From assembly GCA_002256435.1 (NCBI GenBank), contig NKJC01000003.1:372001-436000 (forward strand): a stretch of DNA of 64,000 nucleotides. The letters run 5' to 3'. The notes beneath the pieces are model-generated. The model did no database searches, was not told where the DNA came from, and was given only the letters and a program-made list of their open reading frames with translations. This document shows positions 9,263 through 17,298 of this stretch, piece after piece. The stretch is from Chitinophagaceae bacterium BSSC1. Its GTDB lineage: Bacteria; Bacteroidota; Bacteroidia; Chitinophagales; Chitinophagaceae. Each line of letters begins with the position of its first letter. Position 1 is the stretch's first letter. The position numbers were made by a program, and so were the translations under genes.

Positions 9263-9296
9263 AACCATCCCTCCAATTGGGATGGTTTTCTTTTTT
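9263..9296 (+). terminator. intrinsic terminator after DUF1573 pair
   Basis: A 9-bp stem, AACCATCCC (9263-9271) with GGGATGGTT (9279-9287) around a 7-nt loop, followed by a T-rich tract. The frame of the next gene runs into this hairpin, which is one reason to reject the earlier ATG at 9282 as its start. Confidence 0.9.
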
Positions 9297-9314
9297 ATAC
9301 CCACAGGGCTCTAT

Positions 9315-9322
9315 TATCTTTG
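9315..9322 (+). promoter_or_regulatory. -7 box of aminotransferase gene, near-leaderless geometry
   Basis: TATCTTTG matches TAnnTTTG, and its last base is 5 nt from the A of the ATG at 9327, the same spacing as at the E1 gene. This predicts a leaderless or nearly leaderless mRNA. No convincing -33 box is seen. Confidence 0.45.
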
Positions 9323-9326
9323 CCCC

Positions 9327-10523
9327 ATGTTACAAATAAGCCAACGCGGACATGACATGCCCGCATCACCCATCCGCAAATTGGTTCCCTATGCCGAAGC
9401 TGCTAAAAAAAGGGGCACCAAAGTCTATCATTTAAATATTGGTCAACCCGATATTGCTACGCCTAAGATGGTCTTAGACGCAGTGCGCAATAGCGATTTT
9501 AAAGTGCTAGAATACAGTCATAGTGCAGGAAACGAAAGTTATAGACGCAAGTTAGTAGACTATTATAAGTCAGTTGGAATTGAAGTGGATCATAACCAAA
9601 TCATCATCACCACGGGTGGTAGTGAAGCCATTCAATTTGGATTCCTAGCTTGTTTAGATGCGGGCGATGAAGTCATTATCCCTGAACCCTTTTATGCCAA
9701 TTACAATGGATTTGCTGTAGCAGCTGGCGTAACCGTAGTGCCCATTACTTCTCATATTAAAAATGGATTTGCGCTACCTCCTATTGCGGATTTTGAAAAA
9801 AAGATCACGGCAAGAACCAAAGCCATTGTTATTTGCAATCCCAATAACCCTACCGGTTACTTATATAGTAGGGCCGAGATGGAACAGCTAAAAGAATTGG
9901 TGCTCAAACACAATCTTTATTTGTTTTCTGACGAGGCTTATAGAGAATTCTGCTATGAAGGCACACAAACTTCTGCCCTTCATTTATCTGGCGTTGATGA
10001 CCATGTAGTGATCATGGATACCATTAGCAAACGCTATAGTGCTTGTGGTGGTAGAATTGGTGCATTTGTTTGCAAGAACAAAGCAGTGTTAGATGCTGTG
10101 ATGAAGTTTGCTCAAGCTAGATTAAGCCCTCCAAGCTTTGCTCAAATTGCTGGAGAAGCTGCCATTGACCTACCCGCAGATTATTTTGATACTACCAAGG
10201 CCGAATATAAATCAAGAAGGGATTTAATTGTAACTAGACTCAATGCCATGGATGGCGTGTTCTGCCCTAATCCAGGCGGTGCTTTTTATGCAATGGCCCA
10301 ATTACCCATTGATGATGCGGATATTTTTTGCCAATGGTTACTAGAAAGCTTTAGCCATGAAGGGCAAACCGTGATGCTGGCTCCTGCTACCGGATTTTAT
10401 GGAACTGCCGGCTTAGGCAAGCAAGAAGTGAGACTTGCATACGTATTAAATTTAAATGATATAAATTTAGCGATGGATTGTCTGGAAGCTGCTTTAAAGG
10501 TCTATCCGGGTAAAATAAATTGA
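9327..10523 (+). CDS. pyridoxal-phosphate aminotransferase, class I (AspC-like)
   Basis: A 398-residue fold-type I PLP enzyme of the aspartate/aromatic aminotransferase family, transferring an amino group between an amino acid and 2-oxoglutarate in the cytoplasm. Landmarks are LNIGQPDIATP near residue 34 (substrate side), ITTGGSEAIQFGF (cofactor phosphate loop), CNPNNPTGYLYS, the SDEAYREF block, and the PLP lysine in SISKRYSACGGRIG. Arg of the final substrate-binding block is in the C-terminal region (VRLAYVL). Start chosen at 9327, because the longer frame from 9282 would begin inside the upstream terminator. Exact specificity cannot be decided from sequence. It is likely monocistronic. Confidence 0.93.
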   Translation: MLQISQRGHDMPASPIRKLVPYAEAAKKRGTKVYHLNIGQPDIATPKMVLDAVRNSDFKVLEYSHSAGNESYRRKLVDYYKSVGIEVDHNQIIITTGGSEAIQFGFLACLDAGDEVIIPEPFYANYNGFAVAAGVTVVPITSHIKNGFALPPIADFEKKITARTKAIVICNPNNPTGYLYSRAEMEQLKELVLKHNLYLFSDEAYREFCYEGTQTSALHLSGVDDHVVIMDTISKRYSACGGRIGAFVCKNKAVLDAVMKFAQARLSPPSFAQIAGEAAIDLPADYFDTTKAEYKSRRDLIVTRLNAMDGVFCPNPGGAFYAMAQLPIDDADIFCQWLLESFSHEGQTVMLAPATGFYGTAGLGKQEVRLAYVLNLNDINLAMDCLEAALKVYPGKIN

Positions 10524-10677
10524 TTATCAGTTTATTAACAATTATTACAAAGTAAAAAATCTACTTTTACAGTTATTCTTTAAAATAATAAATTATTAAC
10601 ATATATTCTTTTTGAAGCAAAATCATTGTTTTTTGCATAAAAATTAAAAAAATATGTTGAATTAATAAATTTTTTAC

Positions 10678-10706
10678 TTTGTGTAATGATTATTCCCCTA
10701 TCTTTA
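10678..10706 (+). promoter_or_regulatory. predicted promoter of a small RNA
   Basis: TTTG at 10678-10681 and TATCTTTA at 10699-10706 are 17 nt apart, close to the Bacteroidota consensus (TTTG, TAnnTTTG). The expected start, about 5 nt after the -7 box, is near 10711, exactly where the first stem of the putative RNA begins. It lies in an AT-rich gap with no protein-coding gene on the plus strand after it. Confidence 0.55.
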
Positions 10707-10710
10707 CAAT

Positions 10711-10816
10711 GTCAATTAGGAAGCGCTTAAGCAGAGATTGACCAAAACACGAATTATCTTTTTTCTTATATGGCAAGCAATCGAAGACGACCCCTGTTTC
10801 TACAGGGGTCTTTTCT
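10711..10816 (+). ncRNA. candidate structured small RNA (~106 nt)
   Basis: The 332-bp gap between the aminotransferase and the minus-strand Spy-like gene has a promoter-like element, then about 106 nt, then a strong plus-strand terminator. The 5' end can pair as GTCAAT (10711-10716) with ATTGAC (10737-10742), enclosing a 20-nt loop that contains AAGCGCTTAAGC. The middle is a U-rich single-stranded stretch (about 10755-10768), and the 3' end is the terminator hairpin. It has no match to the SRP, 6S or tmRNA features I know. It could instead be the 3' UTR of the aminotransferase, but the promoter placement argues for an independent transcript. The rest of the gap (10524-10677) is AT-rich with nothing else recognisable. 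Confidence 0.5.
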
Positions 10817-10818
10817 TT
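10789..10818 (+). terminator. intrinsic terminator of the candidate small RNA
   Basis: A 9-bp stem, GACCCCTGT (10789-10797) with ACAGGGGTC (10802-10810) around a 4-nt loop, followed by TTTTCTTTT. The T tract is on the plus-strand side, so it ends a transcript coming from the left and not the minus-strand gene at 10856. Confidence 0.85.
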
Positions 10819-10855
10819 TATGGATTGCGCAGGGGGGAAATTTGAAGTTATAATC

Positions 10856-11263
10856 TTATTGAGGCTTTCCAGGAGGAGGGCCTTCTCTTCTTGGAGGATG
10901 CATGGTCTTCTCCAATGCTTGGTATTGCTTGAATTGATCTGCTGTTAACGCCGTTTTTATTTTGGCGTCTCTGGTAGCAGCCAATTTTTTTCTTGCTGCT
11001 TTTTCAGCTTCCGTTGGTGGTGGAGGTGGGCCGTCCTGGGGTTTGTGATTTTTTTGGTGCATTTTATCCATCTCATTGAAAAAATCGCCGTAGGCAGCTT
11101 TTACTTTTTGTTGTTGAGATGGATTCAACTTCAATTCCTTGTTAATCTTTTCAGTGGCCATTTTTAATTGTTCCTCTGGCTTGGGTGGTCTTGGACCAGC
11201 TGGAGGTTGGGCATTGCCTAGTAAGGCAACCAGCAAAAATATAGTAGTGAATAGTTTGCTCAT
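10856..11263 (-). CDS. small secreted Spy/CpxP-like protein
   Basis: A 135-residue exported protein: signal peptide MSKLFTTIFLLVALLGNAQ, then a proline-rich stretch, a helical domain with EQLKMATEKINKELKLNPSQ and LTADQFKQYQALEK, and a proline-rich tail. The two LNPSQQQ / LTADQ segments resemble the LTxxQ motifs of the Spy/CpxP family, which are periplasmic chaperones or stress sensors. The start is at 11263, since the longer frame to 11524 is read through the upstream gene. It is the last gene of the sigma-factor operon, 10 nt after the preceding stop. Confidence 0.75.
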   Translation of the reverse strand: MSKLFTTIFLLVALLGNAQPPAGPRPPKPEEQLKMATEKINKELKLNPSQQQKVKAAYGDFFNEMDKMHQKNHKPQDGPPPPPTEAEKAARKKLAATRDAKIKTALTADQFKQYQALEKTMHPPRREGPPPGKPQ

Positions 11264-11273
11264 GTTGTTTGGA

Positions 11274-11903
11274 TTAGGGATTGTTTTTTGGAGCATGTTG
11301 CGGGGAGCCATCATTGGGAGGCCCGTCTTGCGGTGGACCATCATGTGGTGGGCCATCTTCTGGGGGACCATCATTGGGGCCTTGACCTCTTGGGCCTCTG
11401 GGCCCTCTACCGCCCGGTGGTGGTGCTGGTCTGCCCATGATCCGTAATGCTTCTTGGATAATTTCTCTAAAGATAATTTTCTGATCAGGTCTGCAAAGCG
11501 CTTGTACAGATTTGAAAAAATCAAACGTAATTCTATCTAATTGAATTTGTTTTTTAGCAGCTAAAGAAGCTCCATCTACCAATTCTTGTTCTGATACACT
11601 GTCTTTTTCTAATAAATTGAAAAATTGATCCTTGGCAAAATGCATGGAATCCTTAACAGCTCTAATGGCTTGGCGATGGTTTTGCTGTAATACATTAAAA
11701 GCCACTAGCTGTGCAGAATCAAATCCGAGTTTATCCTTTAAGAACGCAGATGCACCTTGATTGTCTTTTGCACTTGCAGCTTGTGGACTGTTATTGTATT
11801 GTTGCCACCAATACATTCCCATGGCAATGCTATTGGCTACCAACAATAGGACTACTAAATAGGTAATCAGTTTGTTTTTAACTATAGTGTTCATTTGCTT
11901 CAA
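11274..11903 (-). CDS. membrane-anchored CpxP-like (heavy-metal sensor type) protein
   Basis: A 209-residue protein with one N-terminal transmembrane helix (about residues 12-32), then an extracytoplasmic helical domain (about 50-160) that resembles the periplasmic heavy-metal sensor/CpxP family: FLKDKLGFDSAQ, LQQNHRQAIRAVKDSM and CRPDQKIIFREIIQEAL. The last 50 residues are an unusual Gly/Pro/Asp tail with five copies of a DGPPx-type pentapeptide. The probable start is M1 or M4. It lies 1 nt after the stop of the small membrane protein gene and 10 nt before the Spy-like gene. By analogy with CnrX/CpxP systems it could sense envelope stress and pass the signal to the sigma factor; this is inference. 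Confidence 0.75.
   Translation of the reverse strand: MKQMNTIVKNKLITYLVVLLLVANSIAMGMYWWQQYNNSPQAASAKDNQGASAFLKDKLGFDSAQLVAFNVLQQNHRQAIRAVKDSMHFAKDQFFNLLEKDSVSEQELVDGASLAAKKQIQLDRITFDFFKSVQALCRPDQKIIFREIIQEALRIMGRPAPPPGGRGPRGPRGQGPNDGPPEDGPPHDGPPQDGPPNDGSPQHAPKNNP
11298..11372 (-). repeat. five 15-bp units encoding DGPPx repeats
   Basis: Residues 178-202 of the CpxP-like protein read as five pentapeptides (DGPPE, DGPPH, DGPPQ, DGPPN, DGSPQ), i.e. an imperfect tandem repeat of 15 bp. Such a repeat could change copy number by slippage and would stay in frame. Confidence 0.85.
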
Positions 11904-11904
11904 T

Positions 11905-12219
11905 TCAATAATTAACGGTGCTACTCAATTCGTATTCTGCTGCAAAACTTTGCAAACTAGAACTAGTATTAGTAGTAGTGGTACTGGTTTTGTTATGTTT
12001 GCTTTGCGTTATCATCAAGGCATTCATAACCAAGCAAACCATCAGTGTTGCAATCAACCAAACTGGTTTGCCAAATGGGATCCAAGCAGGTGTGGTCAAT
12101 TCTTTTTCCATTCTTGCTGTTAGGCGAGTATAAAAAAAGTCGGGTGCAGCTGCTCTTTGAACCCCATCTAAACTAGAAAGGCTCTCTTCAATTTGATTAT
12201 GTAAATTTTTTGATTCCAT
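11905..12219 (-). CDS. small membrane protein, possible anti-sigma factor
   Basis: A 104-residue protein with a soluble N-terminal part (residues 1-45; IEESLSSLDGVQRAAAPDFFYTRL), a single hydrophobic helix at about 50-70 (VWLIATLMVCLVMNALMI) and a Thr/Ser-rich extracytoplasmic tail. No family motif is recognised with confidence. Its position 9 nt after the ECF sigma gene and the single-helix layout are those of an anti-sigma factor that holds the sigma at the membrane, but the cytoplasmic part is short and lacks a clear zinc-binding His/Cys motif. The function is therefore inferred from context only. Confidence 0.6.
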   Translation of the reverse strand: MESKNLHNQIEESLSSLDGVQRAAAPDFFYTRLTARMEKELTTPAWIPFGKPVWLIATLMVCLVMNALMITQSKHNKTSTTTTNTSSSLQSFAAEYELSSTVNY

Positions 12220-12228
12220 ATGCCCATT

Positions 12229-12795
12229 TTATTGGTTAGAATAATAATCTTTCAATTGCTTTCTTAAATTCTCTTTTGCTCTATGCATCAATGCTTCTAC
12301 TGCTTTAATAGTAGTCTCCATAATGCTTGCCACTTCTTCATAACTAAGGCCTTCTACCTTTACTAAGGTGAATGCCACTCGTTGGTTATCGGGCAGTGCC
12401 TGCATGGCTTTCATCAATTTCCCTGCCGATTCTTTTTTCTCCATCACAACCCCCGGATGAATAAATTCACTTGGTTGTGGTTCTTTATCTCCAAATCCAA
12501 TCAATGACTTCATCAAATCAATTCTCTTTTTGGTCTTTCTTTTTCTACCCCAATCCAGTGATTTGGTAACAGCTATTCGGTAAATCCAAGTTGATAACTT
12601 AGCGTCTCCACGGAACTGCTTGATTGATTGATAGACTTGAATAAACACTTCCTGAGATAGGTCTTCCGCTTCCTGAAAATCCTGCACCATACCCAATACG
12701 GTATTAAACACCAGATCCTGCCAGGTTTCTACCAGCTTTCTGAATGCCTGTTCATCACCCCGTTTTAGTAGTTCAATTAAGTCCTGATCGCTCAA
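12229..12795 (-). CDS. ECF-type RNA polymerase sigma factor
   Basis: A 188-residue sigma-70 family factor of the ECF group. Region 2 is visible at about residues 20-90 (QDLVFNTVLGMVQDFQEAEDLSQEVFIQVYQSIKQF, then STWIYRIAVTKSLDWGR) and region 4 at about 130-180 (ALPDNQRVAFTLVKVEGLSYEEVASIM, MHRAKENLRK). The start appears to be TTG at 12795; there is an in-frame stop shortly upstream and no ATG in between. It is the first gene of a four-gene operon with the small membrane protein and two CpxP/Spy-like proteins. I could not define the autoregulated promoter. Confidence 0.92.
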   Translation of the reverse strand: MSDQDLIELLKRGDEQAFRKLVETWQDLVFNTVLGMVQDFQEAEDLSQEVFIQVYQSIKQFRGDAKLSTWIYRIAVTKSLDWGRKRKTKKRIDLMKSLIGFGDKEPQPSEFIHPGVVMEKKESAGKLMKAMQALPDNQRVAFTLVKVEGLSYEEVASIMETTIKAVEALMHRAKENLRKQLKDYYSNQ

Positions 12796-12929
12796 ACTGC
12801 AGTTAGTTATGTATTAGACGTGTAGTATTGGGAAAACCTTTGCAGTTTAAGCCAATTTTTTGAGTATTTTACCGTTTCTACTGAGTAAAAATCTGTACAA
12901 GCTGCTTAAGGCTTTATTTAGAATCAATA

Positions 12930-14363
12930 ATGGGGATGATGAGATTATTTGTTTGTATTGGAATTTTGTGTTGCTACTCTCTCCTCAACAACCAAGTTAA
13001 GGCACAACAATATCATGCTACAAACGGTTCTCCCTATGCAGGCGCAATGAGCATTTTAAATAATCCTGCTTCTAGTGTAAACAACCTCCATAAATGGGAT
13101 TTAAACCTATTTTCCTTTCAAACTACGGTTAGTACCAATCATTTTTTGTTAGAGGGTTTCTCTTACAAAAATCCAGGCAATACTAGTTTCAAAGTGGAAG
13201 ATGGGGTTCATGGTTATTTTGGGCACCAGAGCACTGATTTTAACCTCATGCATTTTCAATACCAGATCACCCCAAAATCAGCCATTACAGTGGGATTCAG
13301 AGGTAGATTGTATGACCACTATAAAGCAACCCCTTTTGCTTTCAGCGATACAATGACAACTACCTATAGCTTTTTTAATAGTAATAGGACCACTCCAAGT
13401 ATTGGAGGATTCTTAAACCATTCTGGATATTTAGAAATGAATCTGAGTTATGCTCAAGAATTATTTAGTACTCCTTATGGTAGGCTAACTGGGGGTATTA
13501 CCTTACAAATAGATAAAGCCATTTCTGGTGGCTATGCAAAAATTAAAAACGTATCTACTAAAGAAGTCATCAATGGAACTGATACCAACTACGTTTTTAT
13601 TGATGGGATTGCTGAATATGCTTATTCAGATAATTATGACATTAACTATACTGGTGGAGCAGATTTTGCCAAAGCCTTTGTCAAAAATTCTAAAACTGGT
13701 TTAGGTTTGAGTTTGGGTCTGGAATACACTACTTACAAGGACCCAGTTGAACCAGGAACCAAGTATAACCCTTTGAATTATGATTGGAAGTTTGGTTTTA
13801 GCATTATGGATATTGGGGCCAACAAATACAAACCCAGTACTTCATCTGGCATTTTTAAAGATCCTGTAGCCCAATTTGACTATAAAGTATTTGAAAACAA
13901 GTTTGGTAACCCTGCCTCTATTGCTGAATTTAAAGACAGTTTAAAAACTGTCTTTAATGGGTATGACAGTATTTATAATAATTTTTCAATTAGCAAACCC
14001 ACTAGAATTATTATCAATGTTGACAAGAACCTAGGCAATCATTTTGCTGTGAATGCCGAATTGAGTATGAATGTTTATAGCACTTCTCACTTCACCCAAT
14101 TACATACTAGAGAAACCAATTTAATTACCATCACACCTAGATGGGAAAATATAAGTTGGGGATTTTATTTACCTGTTCAATACAATAGCCAAGGTCAACT
14201 GTGGATTGGGGCTGCTGTTAAACTTGGCCCACTTACTCTTGGATTCCATGATTTTAGTGGAGGCAAAACCATTAAGAGTGTTAATGGGGGCGGATATCTA
14301 ATGCTAAACATCCACCCCTTTAATAAAAAGAAAGTGCTTACAAGACTCGATTGTCCTGATTAA
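12930..14363 (+). CDS. DUF5723 family outer-membrane-type protein
   Basis: A 477-residue secreted protein. After a signal peptide (MRLFVCIGILCCYSLLNNQVKAQ) comes a long aromatic- and glycine-rich sequence with alternating polar and hydrophobic residues, as expected of an outer-membrane beta barrel. The NPAS motif (ILNNPASSVNNLHKW, about residues 38-52) is typical of the Bacteroidota DUF5723 / PorV-like proteins, which have no defined role. Near the end, LTLGFHDFSGGK resembles barrel strands. It is divergent from the sigma-factor operon, and its stop codon overlaps the 3' end of the M28 peptidase gene by 4 bp. Confidence 0.8.
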   Translation: MGMMRLFVCIGILCCYSLLNNQVKAQQYHATNGSPYAGAMSILNNPASSVNNLHKWDLNLFSFQTTVSTNHFLLEGFSYKNPGNTSFKVEDGVHGYFGHQSTDFNLMHFQYQITPKSAITVGFRGRLYDHYKATPFAFSDTMTTTYSFFNSNRTTPSIGGFLNHSGYLEMNLSYAQELFSTPYGRLTGGITLQIDKAISGGYAKIKNVSTKEVINGTDTNYVFIDGIAEYAYSDNYDINYTGGADFAKAFVKNSKTGLGLSLGLEYTTYKDPVEPGTKYNPLNYDWKFGFSIMDIGANKYKPSTSSGIFKDPVAQFDYKVFENKFGNPASIAEFKDSLKTVFNGYDSIYNNFSISKPTRIIINVDKNLGNHFAVNAELSMNVYSTSHFTQLHTRETNLITITPRWENISWGFYLPVQYNSQGQLWIGAAVKLGPLTLGFHDFSGGKTIKSVNGGGYLMLNIHPFNKKKVLTRLDCPD

Positions 14364-15925
14364 TCAATTCCACCCTTTCTTGTTGCTTTTACTTGTACTG
14401 GCCAAACAGCTGGTTTTCCTGTTTGTGGATTCACAGGAAGTACTGCTTTTTCTCTGGAGGTTTTCTCTGGATCTTCAGAAGCCATATAAGCCATAATGGC
14501 TGCAAGGGCGGCATTGTTTTTTACATCGTCAAAGACAATTTTATCATAAGTATCTCTATTGGTATGCCAGGTATAATTAAAATAAGACCAGTTAAGTGAA
14601 CTCAATGAAAAGCCTGGCGCTCCTACTGCTACAAAAGATGCAAAGTCTGATCCACCTCCGCCTGGGGTTCCTGGAAAACTGGTTACAATTGGTTTGCGAA
14701 TGTCATCTGGCACTTTTGACAACCATCTTGGAATAAATTCTTTGGCTTTTTCAAACCCTTGTCCAGAAATATTCACAACCCTTCCTGTACCATTGTCTTG
14801 ATTAAACAAAGCTTGTAGATTATTGACAATTTCAGGATGATCTTCTACAAAAGCCCTTGAGCCATTTAGTCCCTGTTCTTCACTACCCCAATGACCCACT
14901 AAAATGGTTCGTTTGGGATTTGGATAATACTTTTTGAGTATCCGCATAGCTTCCATCATGGTGAGAGTTCCAGTTCCATTGTCTGTTGCACCTGCAGCAC
15001 CATCCCATGAATCAAAATGTGCTGACAACATCACATATTCGTCAGGCTTTTCAGTTCCCCTGATTTCTGCAATAGTATTGAATGTGGGCACTATGCCATT
15101 TTCTTTGCTCTCTGCACGTACACTAATTTTGGGTGCAGTTCCAGCTTCCGCCAATCTATAAACCAAACCATAGTCTTCTAAAGAAAGGTCAACAGTTGGA
15201 ATCTTCTTGGTGTAGGCACTAAATATTTTATTAACACCAAAACCTGAAGACCAGTTGCTCATCACTATCCCAATTGCCCCAGCTTTTTCTAACGCAACAG
15301 GTAGGGTTCTATTGGTATAACCAGTATTTGCAATCCTTTTACGCCAAGCATCGGTTTGTGCTGCGCGATTGGCTTTCATATTATCAAAAGAAGTTTTGGT
15401 CCCAAATTCTTGCCAGTTATAATCAGGTCTTCCTGTTGGTTGGTTCATAGAAATCATGACATATTTTCCTTTTACATTGGGTAACCAATTAGCAAAAGCA
15501 AGACTGTCCTTTAAATCGGGTAAAATGATCACTTCTCCCGTTTTGGCCTTACCCTTGGTACTTGGACTCCAAGCCAATTGCATTCCCTCCAAGCTTTTGA
15601 CTCTAGGATAAACCAGGTCAATATGTGATACCCCACGTTCCCATCCACGCCACTGACCCCATTGTTCATTTCTAGCGTTGATTCCCCAAGATTTGTACTT
15701 TTCTACTGCCCAATCATTGGCTTGTTGCATACCAGGACTCCCAACCAATCTTGGACCAATTCCATCTAACAATTCCTTGGCCAAAGGTTCTAGTTGACTT
15801 CTTTTAAATGCTTCTGCAACCATACTATCTACAATGGCATCAGAGGATTGGGCATTTGAAATGATAGTGGATGACAAGAAATAGACAAGAACAGCCATCC
15901 TGCCTAGAAAAGGGTATTTTCTCAT
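14360..15925 (-). CDS. M28 family zinc peptidase with PA domain
   Basis: A 521-residue secreted metallopeptidase. The N-terminus is a signal peptide. The first third includes a PA-type inserted domain (KAGAIGIVMSNWSSGFG), and the catalytic domain holds the M28 zinc ligands: His and Asp in SAHFDSWDGAAGATDNGTGT, the Glu pair in GSEEQGLNGS, Asp in FNQDNGTGR, and the late His in WHTNRDTYDKI. All five ligand positions appear intact, so it should be an active aminopeptidase or carboxypeptidase in the periplasm or outside. It converges with the DUF5723 gene and overlaps its end by 4 bp. Confidence 0.92.
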   Translation of the reverse strand: MRKYPFLGRMAVLVYFLSSTIISNAQSSDAIVDSMVAEAFKRSQLEPLAKELLDGIGPRLVGSPGMQQANDWAVEKYKSWGINARNEQWGQWRGWERGVSHIDLVYPRVKSLEGMQLAWSPSTKGKAKTGEVIILPDLKDSLAFANWLPNVKGKYVMISMNQPTGRPDYNWQEFGTKTSFDNMKANRAAQTDAWRKRIANTGYTNRTLPVALEKAGAIGIVMSNWSSGFGVNKIFSAYTKKIPTVDLSLEDYGLVYRLAEAGTAPKISVRAESKENGIVPTFNTIAEIRGTEKPDEYVMLSAHFDSWDGAAGATDNGTGTLTMMEAMRILKKYYPNPKRTILVGHWGSEEQGLNGSRAFVEDHPEIVNNLQALFNQDNGTGRVVNISGQGFEKAKEFIPRWLSKVPDDIRKPIVTSFPGTPGGGGSDFASFVAVGAPGFSLSSLNWSYFNYTWHTNRDTYDKIVFDDVKNNAALAAIMAYMASEDPEKTSREKAVLPVNPQTGKPAVWPVQVKATRKGGID

Positions 15926-16062
15926 GAGGTTAATTTTGAAATATTAAAGTAACCAAATCCAGAGAAAGCAAAAAATCAAAAGCCTCCTTTTTGATGAATG
16001 GAATTGTAGATAGTAATATTATCTAGGTCAAATAACCGAAACCTCCTTTTTTTTGAAGCATA

Positions 16063-16080
16063 ATTGGCATGTGAGCCAAT
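16063..16080. promoter_or_regulatory. inverted repeat upstream of HEAT/GT operon
   Basis: ATTGGC (16063-16068) and GCCAAT (16075-16080) form a perfect 6-bp dyad with a 6-bp spacer, 70 nt before the HEAT gene start. Upstream, a CCTCCTTTTT box occurs twice (near 15983 and 16042). Either could be regulator binding sites. The remaining sequence from 15926 to 16149 shows nothing else I can name. Confidence 0.3.
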
Positions 16081-16149
16081 CAAGCATCGTTAACTTGCAA
16101 CATTGTATTAACTTTAAGCAAGAGGTTGCACTTGATACCTAAATATTGC

Positions 16150-17298
16150 ATGACTCAAATGGCCCAAATGCTTGTTGACATATTTCCAACTCATCTCTAT
16201 AGCGTACTATTGGGCAAAACTGCTTTGTTAGACCAACTCTTAGACCAAGAGACGCTTAACATGGTTTTGAAAATCATGATTGTCATGATTGCAATTGTGG
16301 TGGCGGCAGTTTACGCCATTTTATTTCAAAAAAAACAAAGACATTTTAAAATAATATCAATAAAGGAATTATTAGAGCCCCTGATTACAACCATTTTAAT
16401 TGAAGAATCCTTGGCTTCAAAGAAAATTCTGGCCAAAATGGGTAAGATAATTGAAGACCCATTGGCTAGACAGTATTGTATAGATGAACTCATTAGATGC
16501 AAACAAAATTATTCAGGTGAAGCCGCTGAAAAAATGGTGCATCTCTATGGAGAACTTGGGCTGAAAAATTATTCCTTAAAAAAAATTCAAAAGGGCCAAC
16601 CTTGGTATAAAAAAGCAAGAGGAATCCAAGAATTATACATGATGGAACAACGGGATTGCTATGAACAAATTGAACAGTTCACCAATAGCAGGGATGAATT
16701 TGTAAGGATGGAAGCTCAGATTGCCGTAGTGCATTTGATTGGATTCAAAGGACTTCAATTTTTAGACTTTGTAAGCTACCCTATTACGGAATGGCAACAA
16801 TTGAAACTTTTAGAACAGCTGAAATTGTTTCCTGAAAAATCTGACTTGAGTGATAAAATACCAGGATGGTTAAAAGCAGAAAACCACACGGTAGTCATCT
16901 TTGCCCTTAGACTAACTTATGAATACCAACAACTAGGATTAATAGATTCTTTAAAAGCAAGCTTATACCATCCATCGCCAGAAGTAAGAAGTCAGGCGGT
17001 AAAAGCTATTATTCAACTAGAAGATCAATTTACCCCCACCATCTTGTTAGATTATTTTCAAGACGCTAGCCGCAATGATCAGATTCTAATTTTAGACGCC
17101 ATGCGCTTATTAGGAACTGCTGAAGAATCAGATAAAATTGAAGCACTTCTAGATGAACCTGACGATACCATTAAATTAAAAGCCGCAGCAGCCTTGGTTC
17201 ATTGTTCCAAAAACGGCATCCACTTGTTGAAAGACAAAAGTTTAACACAACCAGAGCCTTTTCAGCGCATTTTCCAACACATAATTGGTATGCCATGA
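16150..17298 (+). CDS. membrane-anchored HEAT-repeat protein
   Basis: A 382-residue protein. One transmembrane helix lies at about residues 40-60 (IMIVMIAIVVAAVYAILF). The long soluble part that follows is all-alpha; the C-terminal 120 residues show repeated helix pairs such as LYHPSPEVRSQAVKAIIQL and LLDEPDDTIKLKAAAALVH, which are HEAT repeats. The frame extends to a TTG at 16126, but the ATG at 16150 is a better start. The stop overlaps the next gene's start as ATGA (17295-17298), so the two proteins are translationally coupled and probably work together. A scaffold role for the glycosyltransferase is likely but not proven. Confidence 0.8.
   Translation: MTQMAQMLVDIFPTHLYSVLLGKTALLDQLLDQETLNMVLKIMIVMIAIVVAAVYAILFQKKQRHFKIISIKELLEPLITTILIEESLASKKILAKMGKIIEDPLARQYCIDELIRCKQNYSGEAAEKMVHLYGELGLKNYSLKKIQKGQPWYKKARGIQELYMMEQRDCYEQIEQFTNSRDEFVRMEAQIAVVHLIGFKGLQFLDFVSYPITEWQQLKLLEQLKLFPEKSDLSDKIPGWLKAENHTVVIFALRLTYEYQQLGLIDSLKASLYHPSPEVRSQAVKAIIQLEDQFTPTILLDYFQDASRNDQILILDAMRLLGTAEESDKIEALLDEPDDTIKLKAAAALVHCSKNGIHLLKDKSLTQPEPFQRIFQHIIGMP

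Noticed and set aside
9282..9326. Longer start for the aminotransferase
   Set aside because: The first codons lie in the upstream terminator's 3' arm and T tract; the ATG at 9327 matches the family start and the -7 box position.
10530..10550. Crp/Fnr-like dyad in the gap after the aminotransferase (TTAAC-N4-ATTAC)
   Set aside because: It has lost the conserved G positions, and the spacing to the small-RNA -7 box does not fit the other three sites.
10770..10853. Small ORF of 27 codons (begins MASNRRRPLF)
   Set aside because: It runs through the terminator hairpin at 10789-10810, has no promoter or homologue that I know, and is better explained as part of the small-RNA region.
11264..11524. 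N-terminal extension of the Spy-like protein
   Set aside because: This is an out-of-frame reading of the CpxP-like gene; the ATG at 11263 gives a proper signal peptide.
17202..17294. Longer start for the GT2-LtaS protein
   Set aside because: It would overlap the HEAT gene by 97 nt; the ATGA overlap at 17295 is a typical coupled start.
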